Assembly (NCBI GenBank): GCA_029204225.1
Contig: CM055101.1
Span: 38,419,374 to 38,483,373, forward strand
Length of the DNA: 64,000 nucleotides
Origin: Diphasiastrum complanatum
Lineage: Eukaryota; Streptophyta; Lycopodiopsida; Lycopodiales; Lycopodiaceae
Direction of reading: 5' to 3'
This document shows, piece after piece, positions 34,125-46,618 of this stretch; the first letter of the stretch is position 1, and each line of letters starts with the position of its first letter. A program made the position numbers and the translations under genes. Below the pieces are notes generated by a model. That model was not told the origin of the DNA. It saw only the letters and a program-made list of their open reading frames with translations, and did no database searches.

Positions 34125-34542
34125 CTCATCCTTAAAAGATATCTATCTATTCAACATAGATCTTGAAATCAAACCAAGATTAGATATAACTTGATAAAAG
34201 CATTGTTAGAAGATTTTGCCCTACCCACCTCACTTTCGATGGCTATAATATACACAAGACACATCCATTTGATTTCAAACAAATTTAAACACAAACTAGA
34301 CTTCAAGCTCTCATGCACACTAGATCTACCTTGGAGATACACCAACCAAACAAAGTGTCTGAGCAGTACAATCCGTACAGTACCCAGTATGGATCTAATC
34401 AATGTGTTTTAGATCCATCTTGATCCAAAAATTCTCTTGATAGGTATCAAGATTCAACTACAGTCTCAAAATCAAGATTTCAAGCCAAACATCTGATCAC
34501 ACATGATGCATGCAACCAAACCTTAGGTAGGCTCTGATACCA
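34125..34542 (-). mobile_element. Non-coding interior of the miniature LTR element, with primer site
   Basis: Only about 418 bp separate the LTRs. The primer site TGGTATCAGAGCC lies at 34530-34542 on the minus strand, directly against the LTR end ACACA. No gag or pol coding is visible. With LTRs of about 645 bp this is a TRIM/SMART-like or small LARD-type non-autonomous element. Confidence 0.85.
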
Positions 34543-35187
34543 TGTGTACTTTTCACACATGTGATGATATCTCAAACAATGTGAATGATCTCGTAAGGTG
34601 TGTGTGATTGCACATAGATCTATCTCTCACAACATACAAGCAATCTAGCTTCAAAAAGCTAAGGCAAGGCCACTCAATACATGCATCTATCACTCACCAT
34701 TCATTACACATAATGAGAGGCAACTTTGAATAAAAGAAACTAAGTATAGAATTGGTTTGCTCTCGGGTAGAGAGAGAATGCCAAGAAAAAACTAAGTTTT
34801 GGAGCACACTCTCTCATCAAAAAACAAAGTGTGGACTCAATCTCACTCTCACTCATAGTAGCTTGAGATCCATGAAGAGTGGCAATGATGCTCAATTGGA
34901 CCTCTCTAAAATCACCTCTTACTTTGATTGGACCACCTACATGCTACCTCTTACAATGATTGGACCATTTTGGTGCATCTTACATTATGATTGGTCCAAA
35001 TTGACAAATGAAATCAAGAGGTGCGATGTCATTAGCCCTCTACCATCAAGCCAAGTGTAAGTAGCCTACACTATCACGAGCTAATCCAACTCCAAATTTG
35101 GCCTAATCACTAAATTACAAAGGTACAATGAGTGGCTTTGATAGAGGACCCCAAACCTCAAGATAGATGACTTTTACAATTTACACA
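34543..35187 (-). repeat. 5' LTR of the miniature LTR element (645 bp)
   Basis: Minus strand, starts TGTGTAAATTG at 35187 and ends GTACACA at 34543. TG...CA ends as expected. Confidence 0.88.
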
Positions 35188-35393
35188 AAATCTCTGTTTA
35201 CAATTTTTGTTGAAAAATTGAGCAAAAGAATTAGATCAATAATGACAAGCAAATGTGATCAAATAGTCAAGTATGACAATTTGAAGGGCTAGCAAATTCT
35301 TGTTGAAGCCATATTGTTCTAAAGGAAAGCAATGTTTTCATTTCCATTGTTAATCAGCTTAGGAATCGACAAAATTGATCAAGAATGTATTAT

Positions 35394-35470
35394 CAATATG
35401 ATCCATAAGCACACACCTTAGGAGATCATTCACATTGTTTGAGATGTCCTCACATGTGTGAAAAATACAC
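35394..35470 (+). repeat. Solo fragment of the same LTR, opposite orientation
   Basis: The reverse complement matches 34543-34620 (CACACATGTGA, ATCTCAAACAATGTGAATGA, AAGGTGTGTG). Lies about 200 bp beyond the element. Confidence 0.8.
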
Positions 35471-36993
35471 AGATTCAACCAAGAGTGCCATTTTTTGGTA
35501 CCATCCTTGTACACAATGCTCGAATCTTGCTTTTCAATCAATGAAAGGGGAATAAGTGCTTACATTAGCATCATATCAAATGAATCCTCTGAGCTCTTGT
35601 TAATGGTACGTTGACATGAATTGATTTATGTATATTCTCTAGCCAATGAAAATGAGAATGATTGCTAGCAAATAGTTGATGTAACCACAAGCTCTCTTCA
35701 AGATAAGCTTGACATCTTTTAAAAAGCTAATTGATTATAACGCTTGATTTCAACTAGTTGACATTTGCCCTATACCACATATGCTCCTCCATGAGGATGA
35801 TATTGTCCATTAGCTCAAAGTGTTATTGCCATAGCAATGACATCTCAAGCCCATGATCCTCTTGAAAGTGCATGTTCACCCTTTCATATGATTTAGGATT
35901 CTTATGAAGCCATGAACTCACTAATCTTCAGGGCACTTTGTTGAAGTTAAGTTAATATAAAACTCACTTTTTTTTTTTGGCTTAGGCCCCCAACCCAGTG
36001 AATAGGCCTCTAGTATGTCCATTGGGCACCTAACATGGTGAAGATTTTCTAAACTTGTTTTGTCTGGACTGACTCATTGTATATTGATGTCATATAAAAT
36101 AGGGTTGGTTACTTTGGAGAGTATGTTACATTATTATTGATTTTTTACCAAATGCTAAATGCACTATGCCAAGGTTATGTTGAGGACAATATGTGGATTA
36201 AGTTTTTTTGGTTGTACTTCTACATTTTTTCAATATGTTGTTTTAATATGGGTACATTTGTAGGGCTTTGACAATAAGAGATTGACACAAAATAGTATCT
36301 TGGTTTACTTTCTATTATTTCAAGACTTGATGGATGTTTTGTTTCACATAAACTTTAGGAAATTTATTTACATATATGAAGATAGTAAGACCTAACGTGC
36401 TTGGTTGTAAACTTTTACCTACTCAATTCTATAATTTAGCAAGGTTCAAGAACTTATGTTTTATTAGGATATATTACAATATTATACATATGAACCATCG
36501 TTGTTTTTAAGTAAAAATAATAGGTATCACAATAACATATCATCATTTTTTGGACGTAGGTTTTCGACGAATTTCGTGAATTTTTTTGAGTCTCTTTAAG
36601 TTAAAACAAGCCTCTTGAGAGATTAGATTCTTAGCTTAACTTTTGTAAAAAACAAAAGCAAGGATATGACTTCCTATGTCTGGATTGAGTACAACAAAAA
36701 AAAACCACATTTCTCTATTGACTAATGAAAGTAGGTCATATAGTACAAACAATGGGATCCAACGCATCTTGATTGTTTATTGGTCCTAAACTCCGAAAGG
36801 CTCTCATTTGGTCTTCTTATTGTTTAAAAGACATGAGATTCAGCCTAGAAAGGCATTACAAATTTCTACAAAATTCAAAATAAGAAACTATAAGCCTCTT
36901 GATATACGTGACACTAGTAAACTACCAATCCCTTCATATACATTTGACAGTAGTCATCAGTAATGATGTTGGTGGTATTTGTAAGTCCAACTA
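35471..36993. other. No gene recognised
   Basis: AT-rich. The part next to 36993 would be the 3' untranslated and downstream region of the P450. No AATAAA is seen within 90 bases of the stop. Confidence 0.5.
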
Positions 36994-39900
36994 TCATTTG
37001 ATTAGTTTTGTCACTTTGATTGGTAGACCACCTTTGGGTACTCGACTTGGCCAACTTTGAACTCCCAGGTCAGGTCCAATGATCTCCCAGCTGCAAATCA
37101 CATGGCCAAAGTTGATTTGATTTTCAATGCTGGGGTATTTTAAAATACTTTGTATGTGTTGAAACTAAAAAATGACTACAATTTTGGATAAGAGGCTCGT
37201 AAGATTGTGCATACAACACTCAAGAGTTCCACATTTGTAGCCTTTGTTCAAAATTATGAAAGAACATTACATGCATCAAGTTTTGATATACACCTGTAGT
37301 TTGTGACAAGGTAATGCAAAAAGATCAGTGCTTCGATCTTCGTTACATCTCTTGCTGGGCAAGTATGAATACCATTTCCAAATGGCATAAATGCTGCTGG
37401 TTTTTTAAGCTCCTGATTTCATACCCACATTAAAATTAGTACAAATTACTCACAAAAAACATGACTTATTTTTGGTATAGGTAAGGTGTGGCAATAAAGT
37501 TCAAAAATTTCATAGATTTAATTACCATTATCAGGATCAACAGGGTGCATACAAGGCACCAATGGGAAAAATGAAAGGAATTGTCACCTGAAAACGGGAT
37601 GGATCAAACTTCAAAGGATCTTTGTGGTATTCTGGATTCAGATGAAAATTAACCATGCTCATTTGGATAATCCAACCCTTTGGAATCAAAGTGCCTGCAA
37701 ACGTGCAGTTCTGCTATTAGAAAGCACTCAAGGGGTAGATCTGTAATATTAAACACACACCCCACCACCCGTCCCCTCCCCCTCTCTCTTCCCTCACATT
37801 CACACGAGCGCTAGCGACTTAACAAAAACTGCGGGTCCCAACTGAATGCTAAGCAATGTAATTAAGTAATATTGTAGAATCTCAAGAAATAGGTCACCTC
37901 AAGCGAGATAATTTATTAGTTCTTTTTTACTGCCGGATGACTAATAAGTAATATGCCCTTCTTTTGCAAAGCTGTTCTCTGAGAAACCTGCAAATAGAGA
38001 TAGTCTAACCTTTGAAGTTCATATCTTTAGTTGCTTCACGCATCAAGACCATTGCAACACTGCCTATCCTCAAAGTTTCGTGCAGGACCTACAAGCAGTA
38101 AATCGAGCGTATGTTTTTAAGCAGTAATTAAGATATGGGGCTTAAAAATATTCACAATTACACGATTTATCTCTTGAACTCACGCCTGTTTTCAGCTTCA
38201 GAATCCCAATTAGTATTTAAATTCATCCGATGTAGAATTAGTTACGTAAACATTACAATTGTGACAGCATACGATCTTTGAAGTGAGTATTCCAAGTCTA
38301 ATAGAGCTTTGCGATAGTGCGGAAACAGTACGATTGCGAACAGGCTCGTTCAGAGCAAACAAATCGTTCATACCATTTGAGTAATTGGCGTCTTCTCCAA
38401 ATCTGACACGCATAATGGCTCTCCATGTGAGCGCTTTGATAATCTTAAACTTTCTTGCTCAGCCTGTGAAGCATGAAATTTTCTTAGATGAAAAAAAGAG
38501 AGTGTTTTTTTACTTGTAGCCTAGATATTGAAAGTTTGAAACTTCCAACTGACTAGCAGCTGCTACTCCCCTTTTGTGTTTCAAGGTGCTCTTAACGCTA
38601 TTTCAAGGATAATGAATCTTGCATGTCAACTCTTGTTTGGTGAAAACAGGAATGATGTATCTAACCTTAACTTCTCGAAGAATTTTAGGGTTTTCTCCCA
38701 AATACTTCACCAACCATACCAAAAGGGCAGATGGGTTTTCAAGCCCAGCAAACATGAATGCCGTCAACATGTTTGCGATTTCTTCATCTGATAGAAGTTC
38801 GCCAGTTTCTTTCTTCATTTCCAGCAGTTCGTCGACCAGGTATCTATCCACTGGGTCTTTCTCCAGTTTTCTCTTTTCTATGAAGATTTTCATAGTCGCG
38901 TTAATCTGTTCTTTTTTCTGATCATGATCAATATAAAAATTCGTTAATGAGAAATTAGTGAAACGATCTAAATGCCTGAAGCTCAACGAACAGGTCTCTC
39001 ATTCTGGATTGGTTGCATAATAGTTAATGGGATGGTCCGCACCCTAGGCCAGAAAAAGGGATTGGTAAAATGGAGACATTCATATCAATAATGCAATATT
39101 CGTCCATGAGGTGCGTTTGGACTGTAGCGTGCATCTAATTGGAGAAGTGGAAGGTGCGCTGTAGTTCCTCAGGATAGGCTTATGCATTGCTAGCGCGAAG
39201 CGATAGGCGCAATATCATTCCTAGACTGCACAGGATTCTGATTGGGTGTTGGTGGTCCGGCATGCGAGCATTTCTGGTTCTGACAAAGGCTCATATGTGC
39301 GTGCAATATTTATAGCTCCAGGCCTAGGGATTCAGCTATTGTTCCAGGCACAATATCGATCAATAAAAAAGGGCACCTCTACAGCTAGATGGTGATGTAA
39401 TTCACCGTCATGGTTGATGGTACTTACATACCTTTATTGCATTGCGATAGCTGGTTCCTGGTAAATCAAATTGTATTGGTGATACCAATCCTTTGGCCAC
39501 GTGATCGAAATTTTCCAGCATTTTGATGCTTTCATCGCATGGTTCTACACCAAGGACTGCTATCAACGCCGCGTGAAACGATATCTGAGCATACAAAATG
39601 GATCAAAAGATGTCATCATTAGTCTACATTTCCCAAAAGAAGAGTTAAAGTGATAAGCTGGCCAGGACTCACACATGCAGCTAAAAGATTCTAGTTTAAG
39701 TAGAAGAATGCTGCAATCAATGGCTAGATCTATAGAGTGTTCCGACTCTTGGCACGCACATTTGAAGAGTTTGTTAAGTTACTATAAGTCTTTCATTTTA
39801 GAATTCACTACTGTATACCAATCTAGTCTCCTCGAACGTATTAATTAATGGACGACTCTCCCATGAGCTCAGAAAACGTCTCGTGGCTCTGTCAATCTTC

Positions 39901-40550
39901 TCAATCTTGGGCTGCAGCAAGTCCGGACGGACAGTCTGCTTCCAATAGTGAATCGCCTCATTAACTTTGTCCATTGAAAGATTAGCTGGAAGCAGAAGTT
40001 TTGTGAAAGACGAAGGAAAGACGTGGCGAAAAGATTTATGGTGCGTAGCTAGTACAAACGTTGTTGCTTCTGGAGAGGACGTCATAATTGTGGGAAAACC
40101 CAAAACATGAGTACGAAAGAAGCTACCATATCTGCACACGTAAATAAACCTCCCCTTGTATCAATCAAAAGCAATTCATGCTTGCGTGTTGCAGAGAAAA
40201 TACAACCAAGTTCTGTAAATAAACCTCCTCTTGTATCAAAAGCAATTCATGCTTGCTTGCTACAGAGAAAATACAACCAAGTTTTATAATTTGCAGAACT
40301 ATGCAGATGCAGATGATTAACAAGGAGCTAAGATGAACCTTTTGATGCGATTGCAGTAGAACTGATATGGACCTTCATTGTAGAATGCCAAGCTTTCACC
40401 TATCAAAGGCCACTGCCAGGTCGGCCCCTCGGGCAGCTGCGGGCCTTCATGTACCTTACTCGTTGCAGCACCAACATAATTCTTCCTCCGGAGTGCTACT
40501 ACGTACGCACCCAACACCAAAGCACCAGCGATCACAAGAATCTGCAACAT
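36994..40550 (-). CDS. Cytochrome P450, CYP85 clan, CYP707-like, nine exons, intact frame
   Basis: Exons, from ATG at 40550: 40550-40339, 40131-39819, 39584-39432, 38917-38666, 38463-38374, 38088-38010, 37694-37588, 37412-37294, 37090-36994. All introns (175-514 bp) are GT-AG and phases agree, giving 473 residues. Seen: N-terminal membrane anchor (1-20), Pro-rich hinge and WPLIGES (47-53), I-helix AGLENPS (283-289), K-helix ETLR (344-347), FDPSRF (396-401) and haem loop [13 protein letters not shown] with Cys-420. FGNGxHxCP and the tail NYSWEIIGP resemble CYP707, the abscisic acid 8'-hydroxylases of the ER, which is also about this length. Odd points: the I-helix Thr is missing (ENP for ETT), the residue after Cys-Pro is Ala not Gly, and the helix C region is about eight residues short. 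The substrate cannot be told. Family P450 is certain, subfamily inferred. Could be a new function or a recently silenced gene. Confidence 0.92.
40132..40290. repeat. Tandem 70-75-bp duplication in P450 intron 1
   Basis: Two copies of a unit starting TAAATAAACCTCC and ending ACAACCAAGTT, at about 40142-40216 and 40217-40288. Confidence 0.88.
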
Positions 40551-40810
40551 TTTTCAAGCCAGAAAGAAAGAAAATAAAAACGGTGAATGATCTAGCTGCC
40601 TGCAGGACATCACTTGCAGGGATAGATCGCAACACAGGAGCATGCTGCAGTAGGAAAGGTTCTGATCTACATAGGTTGATGGTGATTGCTTCCTCTATTT
40701 ATTCTTCTCGGACTTAACACAGAAGTCCAACACGCATTTTAATGTTGTTGTTGTTGCTGAGTACAAACGAGATTGCTCTCTTCACCGAATCTCTCTTGTC
40801 TATAGCGACG

Positions 40811-40830
40811 AGAGAATATATATATATAAT
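40811..40830 (-). promoter_or_regulatory. Possible TATA box of the P450 gene
   Basis: An (AT)n stretch, ATATTATATATATATA on the minus strand, lies about 265 bp upstream of the ATG. It is the only TATA-like run in the near upstream region. No transcript evidence. Confidence 0.35.
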
Positions 40831-43420
40831 ATTGCTTATATTCCTATTCACTCCTAGATCATGTAGGCTAAGTCCCATGCAAGCTTGCGTTTTCAATCCT
40901 TGGTATCCAATTTTCTTTTTCTCATAGAAATACATTTTTATTTCAGCCTTTTCCCCTGGAAAGTTTGATTTTTGTTTTTCATAGATATACATTTTTATTT
41001 CAGCCTTTCCCGCAGAAAGTCTGATAATTTAAAAAATACTTAGAGCGCCATTCACATTTAATGAAATCCTTGATAACTAAAAGTCCCTTTTGTTTAACAC
41101 CTTTCATCATGAAAGTATGTACTTGTCCTTCTAAACACACCTCTTGTCCCATGTGGAGGACTCGCTTATTTCACATTCTATGACCTCACATAGTGACACA
41201 TACTTCCCATAGCATTACCACTTATTTTGGACTCAAGTGCCTTGACAAAAGCATAGCATATGTGCTCAAGAAACTATTACATCAACTTTCTTGAGGGAGT
41301 CACATTTTTTTCTTTTGGACTCTTGCAATTGAATGTTGAATATGAAAAAGACACTCCACATTAGACGTTTAATGCAAGAATATTAGTGAAGGTCCAATGT
41401 AAGCATCTCTCTGCCTATGCCTATGTGTATCTTTTTGTTTGCTACAATGTCATGGACATGACAAGTCCATGACATTATGGGGATTCACGAGGAGAGGTCC
41501 TTTTTTAAGACCCTTCCGCCTGGGAAGGGTTTGCACCTAAATGTAACACTCCTAGTTCAACACAAAAGTTTGCTAAAGGAAATTGATTTTGTTTTTTCGG
41601 TGCCATAATGTCATGGTCATGTCCATGCCATTATGGGGGAGAAGGTCTCCTTTTGAGGCCCTTTTGTTGGAGAAGGGCATCCTCCGAGGGTGGAAGCCCC
41701 TTCCAAGGAAACCCTTCCATCGGGGGGAGGGCCTGAAGAAGGGGCCTTCCTCGACGTAAGATCACTTTTTTACACCCACTTTATGAGTGGAAGCTGCATG
41801 TAATTTTTTTTTTTCTACATGCAATACGATACATGCAAGATAAGGCTCTTTTCGGGTAAACTTGACTATGACATTATGGCAAGATATGAATTTCTTAAGC
41901 AAATTTTTTGTGTTGATTGAGATTGTAACATAGGTTTTTTTTTTTTGGATCCAAATTCATTTTCTTCAATCAAAATAAAAAAAAAATCTAAATTTTGAAT
42001 GAGACTCAAAAAGCTTCCTATAGATATTTTGACGATTTCCAAAATTAGCTTATACTTTTCAGCACACATGCTATGCATGTTGAGTGGTGAGCCTAAAGCA
42101 CATTGAGAGGTGGAAGGCTATGACAAGCTCTCTTCACAAAGTCAACATTCATTTTATTCAACTCTCTCTTCACTTGACAACAAAAAAGAGAATGTTGTTG
42201 TCGAGTGAAGACAGAGCTAAAGAAACTGAATATCGTTGTCGAGCTAAAGAGAGAGTTCTCTATTCATTGGATGACAACATTCTATTTCTTTAGGCAAGAA
42301 GAAAAAATACAAATCTTGAAGTGTAGTGTCTAATATCGCTAATCAATCCTCAATAAATTGTAACCTTGGAGCTAGTACAAGTATTTCCAACCACTCTTGA
42401 AATACCCTAGAGTTGTGTAGTCTCAGTTATCAATTGATGGAATGAAATACAAAGTTGGAACCTTGCTACATCTAACTCCAAAAAATGAATCTAATAGTAA
42501 TTGGTAAGAATGATAAAGATACATTCTATAAAACTAATTACTACTCAAAGGGAGATCAATGATAGAAATGTGAAATGTGTCAAGAAAGATGTGAGATGTC
42601 TAGAATTTATCACATTCAACAACCTTGATTATAAAGATGTTTGGGGGGTGGGGGGGGGTAAGTATTTTTTGTATGTTATAATTATTCTCAAAAACTAGAA
42701 ATGTCCAAACTCGTTGAATGTAAGTGATATGTTGAAAAATGACACCAAACTTGTTGGAAGAAGGAATGATGATTCGATAATTCAAAGTCTATGAACATAC
42801 TATTGTGTGCAGCAGAATGAGCCTTCTTTCCTAGTGCATGACTATGCCTAGATTTATCAGTTACAAATGACAACAGAGAAGCATACATTTTGACATGATA
42901 CTGAATGCAATAAGAAGATAGATTGATTCAGTAAGCAACATGTACAAATCAGATGATGAGAGCACAAAGCAATAGCGGATGAAAACCGCGTACTCCAAAC
43001 TATCTTTGAGTAACTGAAAATTCTGTGTGATGCACTTCCGCTAGTAAGCAGTAAGCGCTAATAGAAATACTCTAATAGAGCTATGAAAACTTTTCTAGAG
43101 ACTATAGAAGTCTTTAATGATCAGCTATTTATACTAAAGCAGTTCAAGCTTATCTGTAGGATAGCTAATCAGGTCGTAGATCATAATTGGCAGTTAGCCA
43201 TCATGCGCTGTCATCCATCTAGTTAGGACTTCTCAAAAATTTACCTGCAAAGTAGTTAGGGCAAGTCTTTATCTTCATATCAAGCAGAATAATAACTATC
43301 ATCCTTTGACACGTTCGACTCCTTCGATTTTCATCAAGTCATCCGATATGTCAGAGGTTGTTCGATATGTCGCAGTCACCCATTGAGCAATTTTTGAGTA
43401 TTTCTGCAGACTGTAGAAAC
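40831..43420. other. No gene; small inverted repeats and a G-run
   Basis: Contains two related hairpin segments at 41446-41476 and about 41603-41635 (see findings), a related third CATTATGGCA word near 41875, and a G-run at 42641-42658. No coding recognised. Confidence 0.5.
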
Positions 43421-44450
43421 TGAAGAAACAAAATGTTTCTGATTACAAAGCCTTGCTAGCTTTCAACCCTTCATCAGACGAAAATGTTTGTGAACTCAAA
43501 CATCTGGAGATACGAAACACGAAGAGTTTTGCGAACTCGAAAGTCAACAGAGACGAAGACGAAGACGAAGACGAACGGTTCGCGAACATGAAAGATCCAT
43601 GAACGAGATTCCTTCGCGGTCCAGTACAAAAGAAGGCAAACGAGGTAAATGAAACCCGTTCAGTGCTCACGCCCCAAGGAGTACCACCAAAGATCACGCA
43701 AGTACCCAGAAGTACAATAATTTGATCTGATGGCATGACGTTAGCAGATACTCCCTAGGTCGTGGCTAATCTGTCACTCTTGTAATTCTCTAGTTAGCTG
43801 TAGATGCTTAATCACTCTAATCTTAGATTTACACAGAGAGACTGTACTTACTGGATCATACTTGACATATAGATCAAAACAGAATACACAGAGTGTAACA
43901 GAGTGAAGAACTCTGATGCTAGTAAGCAATCAAGACGATATATAGAATACATGTCTGCCTACGTGCGAAGACAATTTTGTCTAGGATCAGAAGATCCAAC
44001 TGTCCGCTAGTGAAGCGAGACTACTACTCGTGAGAGAACCGTGACGCCAACGCACTGCGTGGATTTGCATGCAATGCTTGAAAAAATTCAGAGAAAATTA
44101 ATAAAGATTATTTTCTTGTTGTGTCTGATCTTGGATGTTGAATGCTTATGCTGATATTTCATATGTCTGAGTTTTCTTGTTCATTTGAATTTCGCAATTT
44201 GGTTGAAACTAAGTTGGATGCTGTATTAATTTTGTGAACGTAGATCAGTAGTGACTGACTACACTCTGGGGGACTGTAGGAGTGATTCAGTTGGCAATGT
44301 CCAGCGATCGCATCTGAACTCCATCCGAGCTGAAGAGAGTTGTGATTGATTCGTCTTCGCGAAAGTTTTGCGAATCCGACGAATTTCTCATCAGTCAATC
44401 ACTTTTCCTCATCAGTGGTATTAGAGCATATCACGATCCTCTTGTCATCA
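43421..44450 (+). repeat. Copia 5' LTR
   Basis: Repeated as 46619-47437. Begins TGAAGAAACAAAATG. The end is either near 44413 or 44450 because the LTR/primer junction is duplicated. It contains a (GAAGAC)n run at about 43553-43577. About 68 bp near 43785-43850 are absent from the 3' copy. Confidence 0.85.
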
Positions 44451-44464
44451 ATGGTATCAGAGCC
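44416..44464 (+). other. Duplicated primer binding site
   Basis: TCATCAGTGGTATTAGAGC (site at 44416) and TCATCAATGGTATCAGAGCC (site at 44452) lie 36 bp apart. The second is the better match to tRNA-Met. Confidence 0.75.
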
Positions 44465-44634
44465 GGTTATCCTATCATACTGACATAGCCAAGAAGCTAG
44501 CAGATCCAGGAGGCCAAGCATTCAAACAGACAACCATCAACAAAGAAATAGACTTCAAGAAGCAATGGCTTCGATCAGCAACATGCAGAGCAAGATCTGC
44601 ACTACTTGATTCTTCAGGATCTAACTTTCTAGCC

Positions 44635-45417
44635 ATGAAAGTTAAGACATCTTTAATACTCAAGGGCGAAGACCTCTTCCCCTGGGTGGATGGCACAGAA
44701 GAAATGCCTACGACAACAGGCAAGGAGCTACGCAAATGGAGGGAGAAAAACAACAAGGCAGTAGCCTTGCTATCATCTTCCATCGAGGATAGCCTTACAC
44801 TTGACCTTGCTACACTGTCCAAAGCTAAAGAGATGTGGGATGCACTGCTCACAAGATTTCAGACAAAATCAAGAGGTCAGATCATGATGCTGGAAGATCA
44901 ATTGACAAATCTACAATGGGATGGAAAAGACCTCACCTCCTTCGTGAGAAAGATGAAGGATCTGTTTCTATCTCTACACAACTCTAGAGCAGAGAATGCA
45001 GTATCAGTTGAGAAGTAGCTCACGTACCTATTGAGAGCCTTACCTAGATCTTTCCAGACGACACAAACCCTGCTCGCAAAAGATCCTACCATGAACCTCA
45101 AAAAGGCGATTGTTGAGATTCGAGAGGAAGTCGAGTCCAGAGAACACCTTGATTACAAGGATGGTTCTGACCAGGCCCTCTACGACAACAGAGAAAAATC
45201 CTAGAAACAATTTAAGCCTAAGAGGGAGTTGAATCAGAGACAGGATCGTGACCAACAAGCAGAGGGGACCAGCAAGAGCAGCTGGAAGACCAAAGGGAGG
45301 TCGAAACAACAAGATACAAACAAGAAGACCTGCGTGAGATGTAGAAGAGACGAGCATACAATAGATACCTGCTGGCTCAATCCCAAGCAAAAGAAACTTG
45401 ATGAGAAAGCCGAGTAG
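44635..45417 (+). pseudogene. Copia gag with zinc knuckle
   Basis: Frame from about 44635: KVKTSLILKGEDLFPWVDGT, then the UBN2-like core (AKEMWDALLTRFQTKSRGQI, LTNLQWDGKDLTSFVRKMKD). TAG codons follow at about 45016 and 45202, and the knuckle CVRCRRDEHTIDTC at about 45331-45372. A stop at 45415 ends it. The element then jumps to the linker before RT. Protease and integrase are deleted. Confidence 0.85.
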
Positions 45418-46550
45418 GAATTTCTGGTAGGTTATGACAATAATTCGTCATACGACAGAGTCTACATGCCAGACACGAACATTGTGAAAATAGTGAGGAA
45501 TGTAAAATTCGATGACAGCAGGACTATGGCCAACAAAGATCTTGTTAGCTACAAAATTCTGGAGAGACAATACTATGACCTGTTGCCAGTGATAGAGGGA
45601 GCAGCAGACGAACACGAAAACAAAGATTTTTGAGTCATCTCCCATTCAAGCGACGAATCTGACGAAGAAAGATTCGAGAGGCAACCTGCCGTCGCAGTTC
45701 CTATAAACAAAGATGGTTCCGGACCGAGCAGAGCAGACAAGGGCAAAGACATGGTTGTTCCAGGAGGATCTCCCAGAAGGTCGACAAGTCCACGAAGAGC
45801 ACCAGCAAGATATGTGCCAGACAACTCATCTTCCACATCAAAAGAATTCTGCGGGTTCAGTGGCGAACCACAGACATTCGAGGAGGCGATTGAAAGTCCA
45901 GAAAAAGACAGATGGAGAGAGAACAGATGCAACTCACACCGTACAAGAAGCTGATAGGATCACTGATGTACCTTGCGGACAACACACATCCTGATATTGC
46001 CTATGCAGTATTCAGGATGAGCCAATTCTACACGAATTCAGGCTTGACACATTGGAAGATTGCGAAACGAATTTTGCAATATCTTCAATCAACGAGGGAT
46101 TATGGCTTGTGTTATTGTCATGGTGCAGGTTTCAGGATACTTTCCAATAGTGATGCTAGCTGGGAATCTCTCAAGGATGATTGTAAAAGCGTCTTAGGAG
46201 GATGGACCATCGCATCAGGAGCAGTAGTTCTCTAGGTCAGCAAGAAGCATACCGTTGTAGCCTGGTCATCCTGTGAAGCAGAGTACGTAGCAACAGCGAA
46301 GATGGCCAACGAAATAATTTGGCTAAGGTAGTTCCTAGATGAATTGGACAAAACAAGGAATGAGCCTTTGGTCTTGCAGATGGACAACACCTCTGCAGTA
46401 CACCTGGTGAAAGATCCCGTGTTCCATTCCAGAACGAAGCATATTGTGATCAAGTTTCACTTGATCAGGGATCTGATTGAAAAGAAGATGATGCAGACCA
46501 CCTCATAGGAACGAAAGACATGGTTGCTGACATCTTCACAAAGGCCCTGG
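45418..46550 (+). pseudogene. Copia linker joined to RNase H, RT deleted
   Basis: EFLVGYDNNSSYDRVYMPDT and VKIVRNVKFDD are the end of the integrase region. An acidic/Ser linker (EAIESPEKDRWRE) leads straight into PYKKLIGSLMYLADNTHPDI and RMSQFY, the region after the RT active site, then RNase H: YCHGAGFRILSNSDASWESL (catalytic Asp region), VAWSSCEAEYVAT (Glu), LQMDNTSAVHLVKDPVFHSR. Stops at about 46235 and 46331. The RT catalytic domain is missing. Confidence 0.88.
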
Positions 46551-46618
46551 ACAAAGGACTCTTTGAGAGGCAAAGGAGTAGTCTCGGAATCGTAAAGCTA
46601 TCATGCTTGAGAGGGAGC

